In this document: positions 33,601-44,099 of the stretch, piece after piece
Layout: the number at the start of each line of letters is the position of its first letter
Numbering within the stretch: the first letter of the stretch is position 1
Assembly (NCBI GenBank): GCA_958450365.1
Contig: CAUEEP010000930.1
Location: 372,001 to 436,000 of the forward strand
Reading direction: 5' to 3'
From: Mesorhabditis belari
Lineage: Eukaryota > Nematoda > Chromadorea > Rhabditida > Rhabditidae
Length of the DNA stretch: 64,000 nucleotides
Position numbers and translations under genes: made by a program
Notes under the pieces: generated by a model
Seen by the model: the letters and a program-made list of their open reading frames with translations, nothing else
Databases searched by the model: none
What the model was told of the DNA's origin: nothing

Positions 33601-34338
33601 TCGAAGACTCTTTGCAAGTATGACAAATATGGGGAATTGCCTAAGTTGCTTGACAAAGGGCTCCTCGACAACTGGATCTTTTTCTTTTACTGTCTGGTGA
33701 GTCGATAATTACCGGTACAACTAATCAATAAACCAATACCAGTCTGGATTCTAGCCAGAATTATTTCAAAGACATGTACCATTATCACATTTTCATGCTT
33801 ACATGAATAAAGTATTAATATAAAAGCGATTTTTCCGGGCCTGGCCTGGCTTGACTTTGCTACGTTCTGAGGACTTGTTCAAGCCGACATTGGCAGAGCT
33901 TAAGCCTGGCCTGGCCTAGTTTAAAGCCCTAATGATAGATTTTATATTCAAAAAGATGACAAGGATCTTGACAAAGCACTCCACTTTTCAGCCCAAAAAT
34001 GACTTCGACGAGAGGGACACGCTGAACGAGTACGAGCGAGTACGCAGAGATCTTCCATTAAACGTTCCGCCCGGCACCCACATCACTTTACAAAACGATA
34101 TAAAAGAGTTGTTCATCATAATGAAAAATGTTTTTTGTTTTGTAAAATGGTTTCCAAGAATGCAATTCAGAAGCGAGAACGGGAAGAACGGGAGCGAAGA
34201 GAAAATGAGGAGAAACGACGACAAGCCGGGATATTGAGAAGGCTGGAAGATGGGAATAAATTCTCTTTGCTGAAGCTTCCAAGTATCTTCTACAGGCTTC
34301 TCCAGGCTACAGGCAAGGGTTTGGAGAAAATGACTTAA
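30675..34338 (+). CDS. Tandem unit 2: short GTPase-less paralogue (MSDQDK family)
   Basis: Exons: 30675-30701, 30740-30856, 30895-31037, 31214-31260, 31299-31405, 31444-31626, 31780-31866, 31907-31969, 33511-33696, 33992-34129, 34171-34338; together 1266 nt, one frame, about 421 aa. The first three exons (MSDQDKDSS, VLPTIEELALMSDEEE..., EIIDCQSKKAMEID...) are acidic and not related to any domain I recognise. From the 47-nt exon at 31214 onward it is homologous, exon for exon and phase for phase, to the end of gene B, including QYAAW-like YQEYAAWCEARID, NELIRRTENPKW, YDKYGELPKLL and a basic-acidic helix REERERRENEEKRRQ. No GTPase motif. The intron 31970-33510 holds a Tc1-like element. An AG acceptor at 30657-30658 lies 16 nt before the ATG. 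Function unknown. Confidence 0.72.
32004..33415 (+). mobile_element. Tc1-like element in unit 2 intron
   Basis: Flanked by TA, with long imperfect inverted ends (AGTRGYGGTCAAAAGCTTG-like, and GCGCGAACTTAAAAGGCTGT further in). Gene B's matching intron (28067-28189) has no insert, and unit 4 has a sister copy at the same place. Confidence 0.88.
32330..33036 (+). pseudogene. Tc1-like transposase, decayed
   Basis: Open pieces: MNGGMSCRKAADIYGLTYST (HTH), RRIKKDPYKSASNYCKAVAS, a possible 29-nt gap with GT-AG ends at about 32591-32619, VLWSDESKFN with the first catalytic Asp in another frame, and DNDPEHTSCIVQKWL then QSPDLKPLKNLWRYW. The third catalytic Glu of the usual NPIENLW-type motif reads Lys (PLKNLW). 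Stops at several points show it is inactive. Confidence 0.75.
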
Positions 34339-34359
34339 TAACTAACATTGTTGTTTTAT

Positions 34360-34625
34360 ATAAAAAAGATCAAATAAGCTTGCCCTCAGCTTTTGTTTTG
34401 AAATGACACAATTGCTGAAGCGTTTGCAAAAATCTGCAGACAGTTCTAAGCCAGTAAACCAATATTTGATAAGAAAATCTTTGTAAATCACCATTTTATA
34501 GCTAGCTTATATGGAATGACCCCACCGTCTCGAGGGCATCCACAAGCGATAAACTGTCACCAACAAGGATCACGATCGAATCAAAGAACTGACTCTGGCC
34601 AAGAAATGGAACTATTAAACGATCC
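34360..34625 (+). repeat. Upstream block of tandem unit 3
   Basis: Paralogous to 30240-30560 and 46525-46745. Shortened near its end compared with units 1, 2 and 4, so the text between CAAGAAATGGA and the TTAATAAATTTTTGAG-like motif is missing; unit 5 shows the same shortening. Confidence 0.6.
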
Positions 34626-34738
34626 TTGATAAATTTTTGAGTTCATTTTTTGTGGATCAGAGAAAACGATGATCGATTCTATTTTTCTTGTATTTATTTC
34701 AAAGTTTCAATTCTGTTTTTAGTTAAAAATATTTCAAG

Positions 34739-34921
34739 ATGAGCGATCAGGACAAGAATTTATCGGTAAATGACTTATTTAAGCAAAAATTGAATTCGTT
34801 TTAGGTTTTGCCTACCATTGAAGAATTGGCTTTGATGAGTGATGAGGAGGAATTGAGACAGGAAACATTGTTGATGATTGAAGAAGTAATTTCGAGAAAG
34901 GATGTGAAAGAGGAGATGATG
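34739..34921 (+). pseudogene. 5' end of tandem unit 3, truncated
   Basis: Exon 1 is 34739-34765 (MSDQDKNLS), exon 2 is 34805-34921, nearly identical to unit 2. A TTTTAG acceptor again lies 16 nt before the ATG (34721-34722). Similarity stops in the next intron at about 34951 (AATAAAGATGG), where unrelated and transposon sequence begins. No downstream exons, so it is a fragment. Confidence 0.7.
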
Positions 34922-35041
34922 GTGAGGGGAAAAGTGGATTCAAATAAAGATGGCGCTGCCGCTTCTGGGGGTTATTGAGGTCATGGGGCACCCAAGCCCC
35001 AAATTACGATTTAAATCCAAGGATATGAAGGTGCCTTAGCA

Positions 35042-35330
35042 CTATAGCATGATTAACCCTAACTCTTCTCCCAATTCAGGCGATGATACCCGATGGTTGT
35101 TGGTAATGAGTTCGAGTAATTTGGAATCATCCAGTTGGGGTGCCGCTCCACGGCCCTCTGCATCTTTCAAAGATTTGTCCCCAGATCGAAACTTGGCAAA
35201 CCATACTCGACACGTTCTTTCGGGAGGTGAGTCCTCCCCATATATCTTTTTAATATTAGCAGCTGCCAAGCCTGCACTGTGCTCTTGTAGGAACTCATGA
35301 AGCATGACATCATGAATTTGTCTCGGTGGC
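35042..35330 (-). pseudogene. mariner transposase N-terminal fragment
   Basis: The minus strand reads MLHEFLQEHSAGLAAANIKK, then CRVWFAKFRSGDKSLKDAEG and SSPELGEELG, the two helix-turn-helix parts of a mariner transposase. The catalytic domain is absent. Beyond it lies a right-end fragment (35500-35638) of the mariner seen whole at 15150-16403. Confidence 0.7.
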
Positions 35331-35499
35331 AGATTGTCGAGTGCAATAGAAGAAGTGAAGAAAAATACCAAAAAAAAGCTGGAAGCATAATTTTTTCGCA
35401 ATAATTAGAGGAAATGTTGAAGTAAACAAACCCCCTTTCAGCTGGTTCTATGCTGTTGTTTTCTTTACCTGCGAGTCCCGCGAAATAGCCCGCAGTTTT

Positions 35500-35638
35500 C
35501 AATTAACCAATCCAATAAAAATTTGTAAAATTCAAATATAATATGAAAGTATCGAGTGTTTAGCTGATTATCTATTTGAAAAAATCGCATAAGCAAAGAA
35601 CTGGAATTCAAAACCGACATTACTTTTTCCTCAACCTA
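35500..35638. repeat. mariner end fragment
   Basis: Matches the last about 140 bp of the 15150-16403 mariner, ending GACATTACTTTTTCCTCAAC. The following 400 bp (to about 36140) also match 48456-48725, so the two regions are segmental duplicates. Confidence 0.75.
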
Positions 35639-35802
35639 ATACTTTTTGCCATAATAGCGCGAAAACTCATTTCTCTACGCTTCTTTTCATGTTTGTGCAT
35701 TTTTTTTATTCTTTTTTATATGTTTCAATTATTTTTTGTGATAAATAAGTGATTTAGAAATGAAGCTGGAACAAAAAGAAAGTTTAGTAAGGGAGATCAA
35801 GT

Positions 35803-35872
35803 ACGTTGTGGCGTAATGATTAGCACACTTGCTCGGTAAGCGAAAGGTGGCGGGTTCGAGTCCCGGCAACGT
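35803..35872 (+). repeat. tRNA-derived repeat, Thr(GGT)-like
   Basis: Acceptor ends ACGTTG/CAACGT pair, the T-arm is GCGGGTTCGAGTCCCGGC, and the loop TCGGTAA gives GGT, but position 33 is C instead of T. The flanks GGAGATC upstream and TTTGATCTGC(C)CTAGTTC downstream recur around 63551-63622, marking a mobile tRNA-derived (SINE-like) repeat rather than a working tRNA gene. Confidence 0.5.
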
Positions 35873-36591
35873 GTTTTGATCTGCTCTAGTTCCAATCAAT
35901 TTGCAGATTAACTTTTTGACAGGTAGAAGTGTCAAATGCTAACTTTCAAAAGGCAACTGCTAACTGCCCAGGCAAGGTTAATCAATGATAATCTCTCTTA
36001 AAAACAGGACAGACGGATGTTTTTAAGCACTTTCAAGTCAATTACCTAACCTAACTTCTTTCCTAATAGTAATCACTGGCAGGTTGAGGCAAAACTGTTT
36101 TGATTTAAACATAAACAATAAAAATTCTCAATTCAATGTCAGGAGCAAAGTCAGCAAGGCTGCCAATTCCTGCAGTTTACCTTGTTTACTTCAAAATTTG
36201 TATACAAAGCGTTCATCCCGCGTTCGATAAACATTCCGATTTCGTCTAATTTCTTGACCAATGGAACTTGCTGAAATTGGGTGAATTAGGTTCCCAGAAG
36301 GTGTGCGTTTACAGAAGCTACGTGACACTTCAATAGACTACGTGACACTCCAATAGACAGTTTAAAGTACTGTCGCGTATTCATGTTTTTGTTCTTCGTA
36401 TGCTTGCGTAGAGGTCCGGATCCGGACATCCGATCCGATCCTTCTAACTTTTATCTTTTCTTGGAACATTTAGTAGAGCTCGTCAACTTCTCGATCTTGA
36501 AGCTCAGCATCCTAAAAGAAATCTTAAACAATTATCGGGCATTCTCTTCAATTCTAGATGCATTTACAGGTTTTTCGAAGCACAAAGTATA

Positions 36592-37859
36592 CAGGGTGCG
36601 CCATAATTACCCGCACAACATTTCATAGGCAGGCCCACATTGTTGAAAGTGTTTTTTTCCCCTCTTTTTACGGAACAAGATTCTTTTGTAGTTCTTCTAT
36701 CTGTTTTATTTCGTAATTCATTTGAAGTTTTTAGGTGGACGTAAAATGGTGAAGCCATCGGCAAGTCGAGGGGCGATACTCGATCTTCATCAAAAGGGCG
36801 TTTCTCCACCCGACATCATTCGACCACTCAAACTGTCTCGGCGTACGGTTTATGATGCTATCGCACTTGGAACGCTTAAGGACCGTCCAAGAACAGGAAG
36901 AAAAGTTACGGTCACGACCAACAGACTCAAGAAAATCGTCAAGAAACGAATCCAACCAAATCCAAGAAAGAGCATTCGAGGCTCAGTAAAAGATCTAAAA
37001 ATTCCCGAAACTTCGATGAGACGACTTGTTAGAAAGAAGTTGAAGTTGGTTTCGTACAAATTACAAAGGAAGCAGTCGATTTCCGACCCTCAGAAAAAGA
37101 AAAGGCTCGTTCGGTGCAAGACGCTTCTCGCAAGGGCCGTTCGTGCTCAACATCCCACAACTCTTTTACGGATGAAAAATTCTTCACGATCGAGCAATTT
37201 CACAACGCTCAAAATGATCGGATACTCGCCAATAGCTTTGCAGATGCTGATAAATTGGAAGAACCGTCGAGAAAACATCTCATCCACAATCTGTGATGGT
37301 TTTTGCCGGAGTCACTGTCGATTCGCGGACAGACCTGTTTTTCGTTGAAAAGGGTGTGAAAATCGATTTAAAGAAAAAGGTGATGCATTGGGCAAACACA
37401 ATCAACAATAATCAAAATTGGACCTTTATGCAAGACGGTGCCCCTGCGCACACAAAAAAGACGGTTCAAGCCTGGTGTTCAGCCAATTTCCCCAACGTGA
37501 TCACCGCCAATGAGTGGCCCGCGAACTCACCTGAACTCAACGTAATGAATTTTTCCATTTGGAGTATCTTAGAGGCCAATGTTTGCTCTCAAAAACACAC
37601 AAGTTTGGACGCTTTGAAAAAGTCTTTGACCAAAACATGGAAAGAAATTCCTCAAAGTCACATTCGGCCCGCCGTGGAGTCTTACCCGAATCGCATGAAG
37701 GCTGTTATTAAAGCAAAAGGAGGACATATTGAATCGGCTCTCGTTTTCTTGTTTCTTCTTGTCCAATAAACTTCTTTTAGTTTAAAATTCTTTTTTTGGT
37801 ACAGAATTTTGGTATGAAATGCCTTGAATATCTTGTGCGGGTAATTATGGCGCACCCTG
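36592..37859 (+). mobile_element. Tc1/mariner-superfamily element, DD37D-like
   Basis: The 1268-bp element has inverted ends CAGGGTGCGCCATAATTACC and is flanked by TA. Size and coding content fit the superfamily. The flanks 36140-36590 and 37860-38560 are AT-rich and show no gene. Confidence 0.9.
36746..37769 (+). pseudogene. DD37D-like transposase, frameshifted, third catalytic Asp changed
   Basis: The first frame starts MVKPSASRGAILDLHQKGVS with an HTH (SRRTVYDAIALGTLKDR) and a second DNA-binding part to about 37140. The frame then shifts (TDEKFFTIEQF, holding the first catalytic Asp, lies in another frame near 37165-37200) and resumes at MVFAGVTVDSRTDLFFVEKG. Later come FMQDGAPAHTKKT (second Asp) and ANSPELNVMNFSIWSILEAN. 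The family normally has Asp where Asn now sits in VMNFS. It ends near VIKAKGGHIESA. Not active as read. Confidence 0.8.
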
Positions 37860-38564
37860 TACAAAAATAACTATTATCCTGTTTAAAAATGAAATAAAAT
37901 CAAATGTAAAACTATTTTCCTTTAAATAAAAGAATTTCTTCACTCAATCGATACCAAAAATTGATCGCTTTTGAGAAAAAAAAGAAGAAAATATCAGATT
38001 TTTATGGTGCAACAAAAGTCCAAGACAAACGATTAACAAAACTTTAAAGTTATACAAATTTTACAAAGCTTTTTACTAAATTCTGATTAAATTTGAAAAC
38101 TCTCTAAATAAATAAAGCTATTTCAAACTCTAAATGCTATCTTAAAGTCGTTATCGAAAAAAATTTTTATCGAAAATTTTGTGTTGCAAGAAAATGGAAC
38201 TTTGGAAAGAAAGACGATTGCAAAAGTCAAAAATATCTTTTTGAAAATCAAATTTTGTTTATTTCTTTTATTACAAACAGTATTAAAAATATTAATTTAG
38301 ATTCTAAAAAGAGATTAAAAAAGAAATTTTGAAAATGAGATTGCATTTGTTTTCAAATTTTCATTTGAACATTTTTGTTGAACAAGAAAATTGAATTTTT
38401 CTTCTCTTTTTGTAAAAATTTCTCTTGCCAAATTAAAAAAAAGATATTGATTTCTGAAATTTAAAAAAAAACAAACCTATTTTAAAATTCTAGAGACTTT
38501 TCATAAATTTTTAAATGCAGAGTCGATTGCATTGCGTCTTTCTTTGGACTTTTCAGTTTGTGGC

Positions 38565-39325
38565 CAATTATAGCAACTCACTTCTAAAAGTCTAGCTCAG
38601 CGAGAACTCAATGAATTCGAATGAAATTTTTGGAGATAATTTTTTAGTATTTCTCCTGTAACCAAGTCAATTTTCTAACTAATTGGCGCTTGTAGAATCT
38701 TTATATGAGCTTTCGAAGTTGAGAGTCTTGGCAAAAAAAAACCCCAAATCAAAGTTTTTGAGAGCCGTTTTTGAAGTTATTTAATGAATATAATTAGGTT
38801 TAAGATGAAAAAAAGATAAAACAAATGAAACACTTCATAGAAATCGGTTTTTTCGTCTTTAAATTTGACTAAAATGCGACTTCCTGACAAAATAACAAAA
38901 TAGCCGTCGTCGCCAACCGGATAGAAGTCTTGTCTCCTAGTCGGCGGGTTAAGAGTTCGAACCCTGAGGCTGGAAAGATTGGTTCTTTTTTTCCATTATT
39001 ATGGGTTGTTTTCTTTGATCTGAAGTGGCTACAATTGTTACTCAAACTTAGTCCTGTACTAGCCCAGTACTTGGCCCAGTCAGAGCAGAGCCTGATTTCC
39101 TGGCTTATTCTAGACTTCTAGGCTATCCTTAGGTTTCTAGACTATCCTTCCTAGGGTTTGATCCCGGCGGCTAGAAAGATTCGCTTTTTTTCCCATTATT
39201 ATGAGTTTTTTCTTAACAACATTTAGGCAATAGAAATACTAAAAATAATCTCCAAAAATTTCATACGAATCCATTGAGTTCTCGTTGAGCTAGACGTGAG
39301 TTGCTGTAATTCGACGTGAGACGTG
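38565..39325. repeat. Inverted repeat with tRNA-like core
   Basis: About 90 bp at 38567-38660 (AGTCTAGCTCAGCGAGAACT...) recur reversed at about 39228-39320 (ATTGAGTTCTCGTTGAGCTA...). Between them at 38912-38975 is a tRNA-like sequence (B-box GAGTTCGAACCCTGAGG), partly repeated at about 39100-39170. This could be a composite non-autonomous element. 39326-39660 holds nothing I can support. Confidence 0.6.
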
Positions 39326-40376
39326 AGTTGCTCTAATTCGCGGCTATTCGCTATCAATTCGCTTGTACATTCGGATACTATATATTTCGTTGTCTATCAG
39401 TTAATCCGTTTTGCTAAAAAGCATCTATTTCAGATAAACTAACATAGTCATAACGTCAGTTTTCATTCAATGAGCTCAATTTTTGCATCATTACCGAAGC
39501 CTTGATTCCCTCATCGAATAATATCAAAATTGGGTTGATCAAATGCAAACTGGCGGTTTGATTACGATAGTTTGTCCAAATAGATGTCTTTTAAGCTTTA
39601 GGTAAATGGTAGGCAAGTACGATAATCCTATGAAGATCTTTGTTTTGTTTATTTAAAATTTCAGATGTCCTATGAGGTACCAGATCGTTTACAAGATCAC
39701 AAGGGGTATCGACCGGTAAACTGTGTGAGTTCAAGAATTGAATATGCATTTGAATCAGATTACTATATTCTGATCGTATCTTAGCATTCTGACTTTCGTT
39801 TCAGAGCGAAGAAAACGTGCTTCACCCGTTGGTGACTTTTGAGGAAGACGAGATTCGCTTTGATGAGCAGATTGCAAGAGAAACTTTCGCGAATCAAGTT
39901 TATCATGGCAAAAAGGTTGGAGTTGAATTAACTAATTAACTTTTTTTTCTAATTAATTTTCTTATATAAGAGAAATTTTTACACTAGATGCATAAAGCAG
40001 TACAGCAACACCAAGAATTTCTTTCTTCTCACTATTTTAAAAGATTTATTAACGATGAAAAGCTTACAGATCAGCCTCGTGACTGTAATGGGTCCATCAA
40101 GGATGGGCAAGAGTTTCTTGATGTCATTTTTGACTGGTGGAATGAAAGGAAACAAAATTAGGTTTGTTTTGAACGAATATTTCACCTCTCATTCCTTCAG
40201 TGGTGCTTTTCAAAGCGGCTACGAGCGGTACACAGAGGGAATTCTGATCTTCGTCAATCCGATGATCTCGAAAGATGTGAGTTGCCTTGATTACAATTTG
40301 GTTGACCTGAATTGGTCCTAGCCTGTCTTGGCTTACCCTTGGCTTGATCTAGTTTGGTTTAGTCCAATCAAAGCTA

Positions 40377-40888
40377 TTAGGTTGATGCAAAAGTCTTTTT
40401 CATTTTTTTCGTACTTCTTTTGAAAAATAACAAAGTCATCAATTAACATATGGTTTGCTCTAAATGAAAAGTGTTTATTGTTGAATTTCCCATCTTTTTA
40501 AGTCAATTTGGGTTCACTTTCAAGCAAATTCGAGAGTGAAAACGGGTTTTTCATAAAAATCTATAAAAACCTCTATAAAGAAATTGGCTGAATCAATTTC
40601 TCTGAAAATCTGAAAAAATATCTAACTTTTTGTGCTCTATCTTTTATTTATTAACATCAAGATTGGTTTCCTTAGCTAAAGCGTCTAAAATGCATCATCG
40701 AGCCGTCGCCTTTTTTGACTACCCGACTTCAGACTCTCAAAAAAATCTAGACATAAGACATTTTAAACTCGTTTTAATGTCATTTTGCAGAAAAATAATT
40801 GGCCTTTCGAATGCAATAAACCGTTGTTCAATTGGTGCATTTGTTACTTTTTAACGGAAGTACGAAAAAAATGAAAAAGACAACCTAA
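40377..40888. mobile_element. Non-autonomous mariner-type element (512 bp)
   Basis: Ends TTAGGTTGATGCAAAAGTCT and, reversed, GTACGAAAAAAATGAAAAAG...CAACCTAA, flanked by TA (40375-40376; 40889-40890). The interior has no mariner motif, so it is a deletion derivative or MITE. It sits in intron 4 of gene C. Confidence 0.75.
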
Positions 40889-40984
40889 TAGATCAAGCCC
40901 TAGCTTTGATCTGGAGCGGTAACAATTGCTACTCAAACTTAGTCCTGTACTGACCCAGTACTTGGCCCAGTCAGAGCAGAGCCT

Positions 40985-41230
40985 GATTTCCAGGCCCATT
41001 CTAGACTTTCAGGCCATTCCCAGACTTTCAGGCTATCCTAGGCTTCCAGGCTCTCCTAGACTTGCAGGCTATCCTTAGGTTTCTAGGCTATCACTAAGCT
41101 GACATAGTCCTAGTGGAAGCCGCACTGGTACAGTCCGCACAACCAAGTTCTTCGTTTTTAACTTACAGTAAGCATAAGACCCTATCCCCGGAAAGCTAGA
41201 GGTCGCGGGTTCGGATCCCGGCGCTGACGA
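40985..41230. repeat. Degenerate AGGCTATCCTAG tandem repeat and tRNA-like relic
   Basis: From about 40985 to 41100 a 17-20 bp unit (TAGACTTTCAGGCTATCC) repeats imperfectly; a related run is at 39110-39150. At 41185-41228 a B-box (GGGTTCGGATCCC) resembles the 3' half of a tRNA. Confidence 0.5.
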
Positions 41231-42519
41231 TTTTTTGCATTTTCAAGCCAGATTTTGTTCTGTTGTGTATTCCCAACCAAGTGTGTCCAGCCTTACCAAG
41301 TGCATAGTGCAAGCATCTATTCTAAAATAACTGAATTTTGAACTTTGTCCGAGCGCTCTTTCTCAACTCGTTTCCAAAAGGCAGTTGTTTTTGTGTTGAA
41401 GTGCTGAAGAAAACTTTCACCGGCTTCAATTTTAAAGCTCTGATAAGACAGATTTTTGCACAAGAAATACTCAGTAAAGCGCTTGGCAGGAAATTTTCTT
41501 GCAAACAAAAACAAAAATGAATTTGAAATAAAGAAACATTTTCAGGGAACACACGTGATTTTCTTTTTGGACACTCAGGGGACATTCGATTTGAAAACGA
41601 CGAGGAATATCTCGGCGTGGATCGCTGGGTTTAGTCTACTCATCACCGATGTTCAGGTTTTGTGAACATTGGAACAGTCTACTCATCTCCGATTTAAAGA
41701 ACTGTGAAAGTCACTATTGTAGACCTTGAGATCCAGCTATTGTAGACCTTGAGAAAAGCCATAAACTAACAAATTGTTATGTAAATTTCATTCTGGACAA
41801 TAAAACTTTCAAATTTTCTGAACTTGAAAATTCCTAAAATTTCAGCCTTATCTATTTTGTGATTTTGATTATTCAAGGATCTTTTTGTTCACTTTTCAAA
41901 TTGTTAATCTTCGAGGAAATATCGACGGCGATGATCTTCATGATTTGAATATGTTTGTTGAATCAGCTGCTGCTTTTAAAGAAGGCTCAGTGGCAAAGGT
42001 AGGATGGACGATGGGATTTTGAGCGTACAGTCTAGTCGTTAACTGTTTCGCTGATAACTTGGTGCAATCTCAAAGACAAACTATACAATTTTAGTCCTTC
42101 AATAGCCCCGAATCTTCTCTTGAAAACTAGTACAAAGTTGCCAAGAGCTTTCTACAAAATAAATAACTAAAGTCCTTAAAGACGAGTTGACACCAACAGT
42201 AATCGTCATTAGTTATAAAGAATCACGAAAAATAAACATCATCATTATCGTTGTGAATGTGTTAACCAAATTTAGTGTGTTAGAATGCGTGCGTTTACAA
42301 TAAAACTTACAAGACAGTTAGTATTTAATAGTATTATAAACATCACAGTTACTGTAACCCATTTCCAAAAGCGTCACTTTAATAACATCACTTCCCGGTT
42401 TCATTACCCAACTCTAGCATGTCAGAACGACAGCCAGTATCGATGACATCCAGTATTAAACACAATTAACAGCCAGTATTTAAAGATTTGAAACTCTTAG
42501 CAAAAACTCGTACCTCACT

Positions 42520-42685
42520 TGGAATGACCTCACAGTACCGGAAGCATCCACAAGCGATCACCTATCACCAACCAGGGTCACGATCGAATCAAAGAACTGA
42601 CTCTGGCCAAGAAATGGAAAGATTCGAAAATCGAGCCAAAGAAATGCAGGATTTTCACCATTAAGCAATCTTTAATAAATTTTTG
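42520..42685 (+). repeat. Upstream block of tandem unit 4
   Basis: Same block as at 1-125 and 30405-30560. The joint with gene C debris lies near 42500. Confidence 0.55.
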
Positions 42686-44099
42686 AGTTTATTGTTTTGG
42701 ATGAGCTTTCGATTCGATTTTATCGATTTGATTTCATTTTTCTTGCATTTATTTCAAAGTTTTAATTCTTCTTTTAGTTGAAAATATTTCAAGATGAGCT
42801 ATCACGACAAGAATTTAACGGTAAATGACTATTTAAACAAAAATTGAATTGATTTTAGGTTTTGCCTACCATTGAAGAATTGGCTTTGATGAGTGACAAT
42901 GAGAATTTGAGACAGGAAACATTGTTGATGATTGAAGAAGTGATTTCGAGAAAGGATTGGAAAAATTTGAAAAATTTTTTTAGGAAATCATTGATGACCA
43001 GTCAAAGAAAGCGATGGAAATTGATCAAAATGCGGAAAGAGACGACTTGTTGAATAAAGTTCCAACTCTCGGAGAAGTTTCAACGACTAGAGACGCATCT
43101 CTTGGTCTTTCAACTGTAGTTATGAGGTAAATGAAAGCCTTGGAAATATAGTAAGACACCGATTAGATTTCTTAGTAATTTCAGTAACCGATTAGATTTC
43201 TTCTATCTGGGCTCTAGGGTCTTAAAACCAATTTGATTATAAGACCTGGCCAGCCTTGGCATAGCATCGTTAGAACAAAACTTCAGAGCAGGTCAAAAAA
43301 GCCAAAATATTGTTGTCATTTAGTGCTTCATTGCCAATCAACTTTCCACGCCCTGACTCACCAGAATATGGTTTAATTCATAGCTAATATTGTCATAAAC
43401 ATACCTCAGATGAAATCTCCGACCGATATGTCTCGAAGCCCCTAGGAGAGGACGCTGTCCACGAGATGGACTTCAAGTTCGGCGTTTTGAAAAGAATTCT
43501 AGAGGTTGAGTCAATTTTGTGCAAAGAAAAGTCGAGTTTCAGCAAATCGATGACAAAAACGAAAATCAGAGACAATTCGAAGCTATCTACCAGGAGTATG
43601 CGGCCTGGTGTGAGATGCGAATCGACCCCAAAGTCATGATGTACTTTGTGCACAAATTTCACACCCAGTGCGCTCTGTACATGCGGGAACACCATGGAAT
43701 TGAGGTCGATGTTCGGCGATACGAGGTTTGTGTTCATTGAGAACTCAATGATTGGATTTTTTCTGATCGAAAATGTTGAGCTTTTGCTCAAATGGATATT
43801 GTCTATTATATCTTTGACGGTTTTTGGATTCGATTTTAGACAAATTTCCCAAAAACTGGGCCGTTTTAACTTCAGAATGAGCTCATTTGTCGTACGGAGA
43901 ATCCAAAATGGACGGACGCGCAAAAGCTCAAGCGCAAAGTACTGCAAAGACGGAGATCAAATGTGAGTTGATCAGCTCTTGACCATGAATAGCCGAATTT
44001 AGTCGACAAAGAAGAAAATTTGTGCGGAAAAGGTCGGAGACGTGTTCAACGAGTTGTTGGCTGAGGTTTGTGTGAGATTCGCTAGCTTTGTAACATTTA

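Larger units (their letters stand above)
39665..41998 (+). pseudogene. Gene C: truncated GBP-like GTPase domain
   Basis: Exons: 39665-39724 (MSYEVPDRLQDHKGYRPVNC), 39805-39915, 40070-40161 (P-loop GPSRMGKS), 40201-40276 (YERYTEG), 41546-41656 (DTQGTF), and the equivalent of gene B's fifth exon at 41900-41998. All match gene B's first five exons plus gene A's leader exon, in the same phases. The last exon has lost its acceptor (AA instead of AG at 41898-41899), and no exon with the RD motif or any tail exon follows before the next tandem unit. It therefore makes at best a partial GTPase domain. The fourth intron was enlarged by a 512-bp mariner-derived element and Leu/Gln-tRNA-like debris. Confidence 0.75.

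Noticed and set aside
38912..38975. Functional tRNA gene
   Set aside because: The B-box is good but acceptor and anticodon stems do not close; it sits in an inverted repeat.
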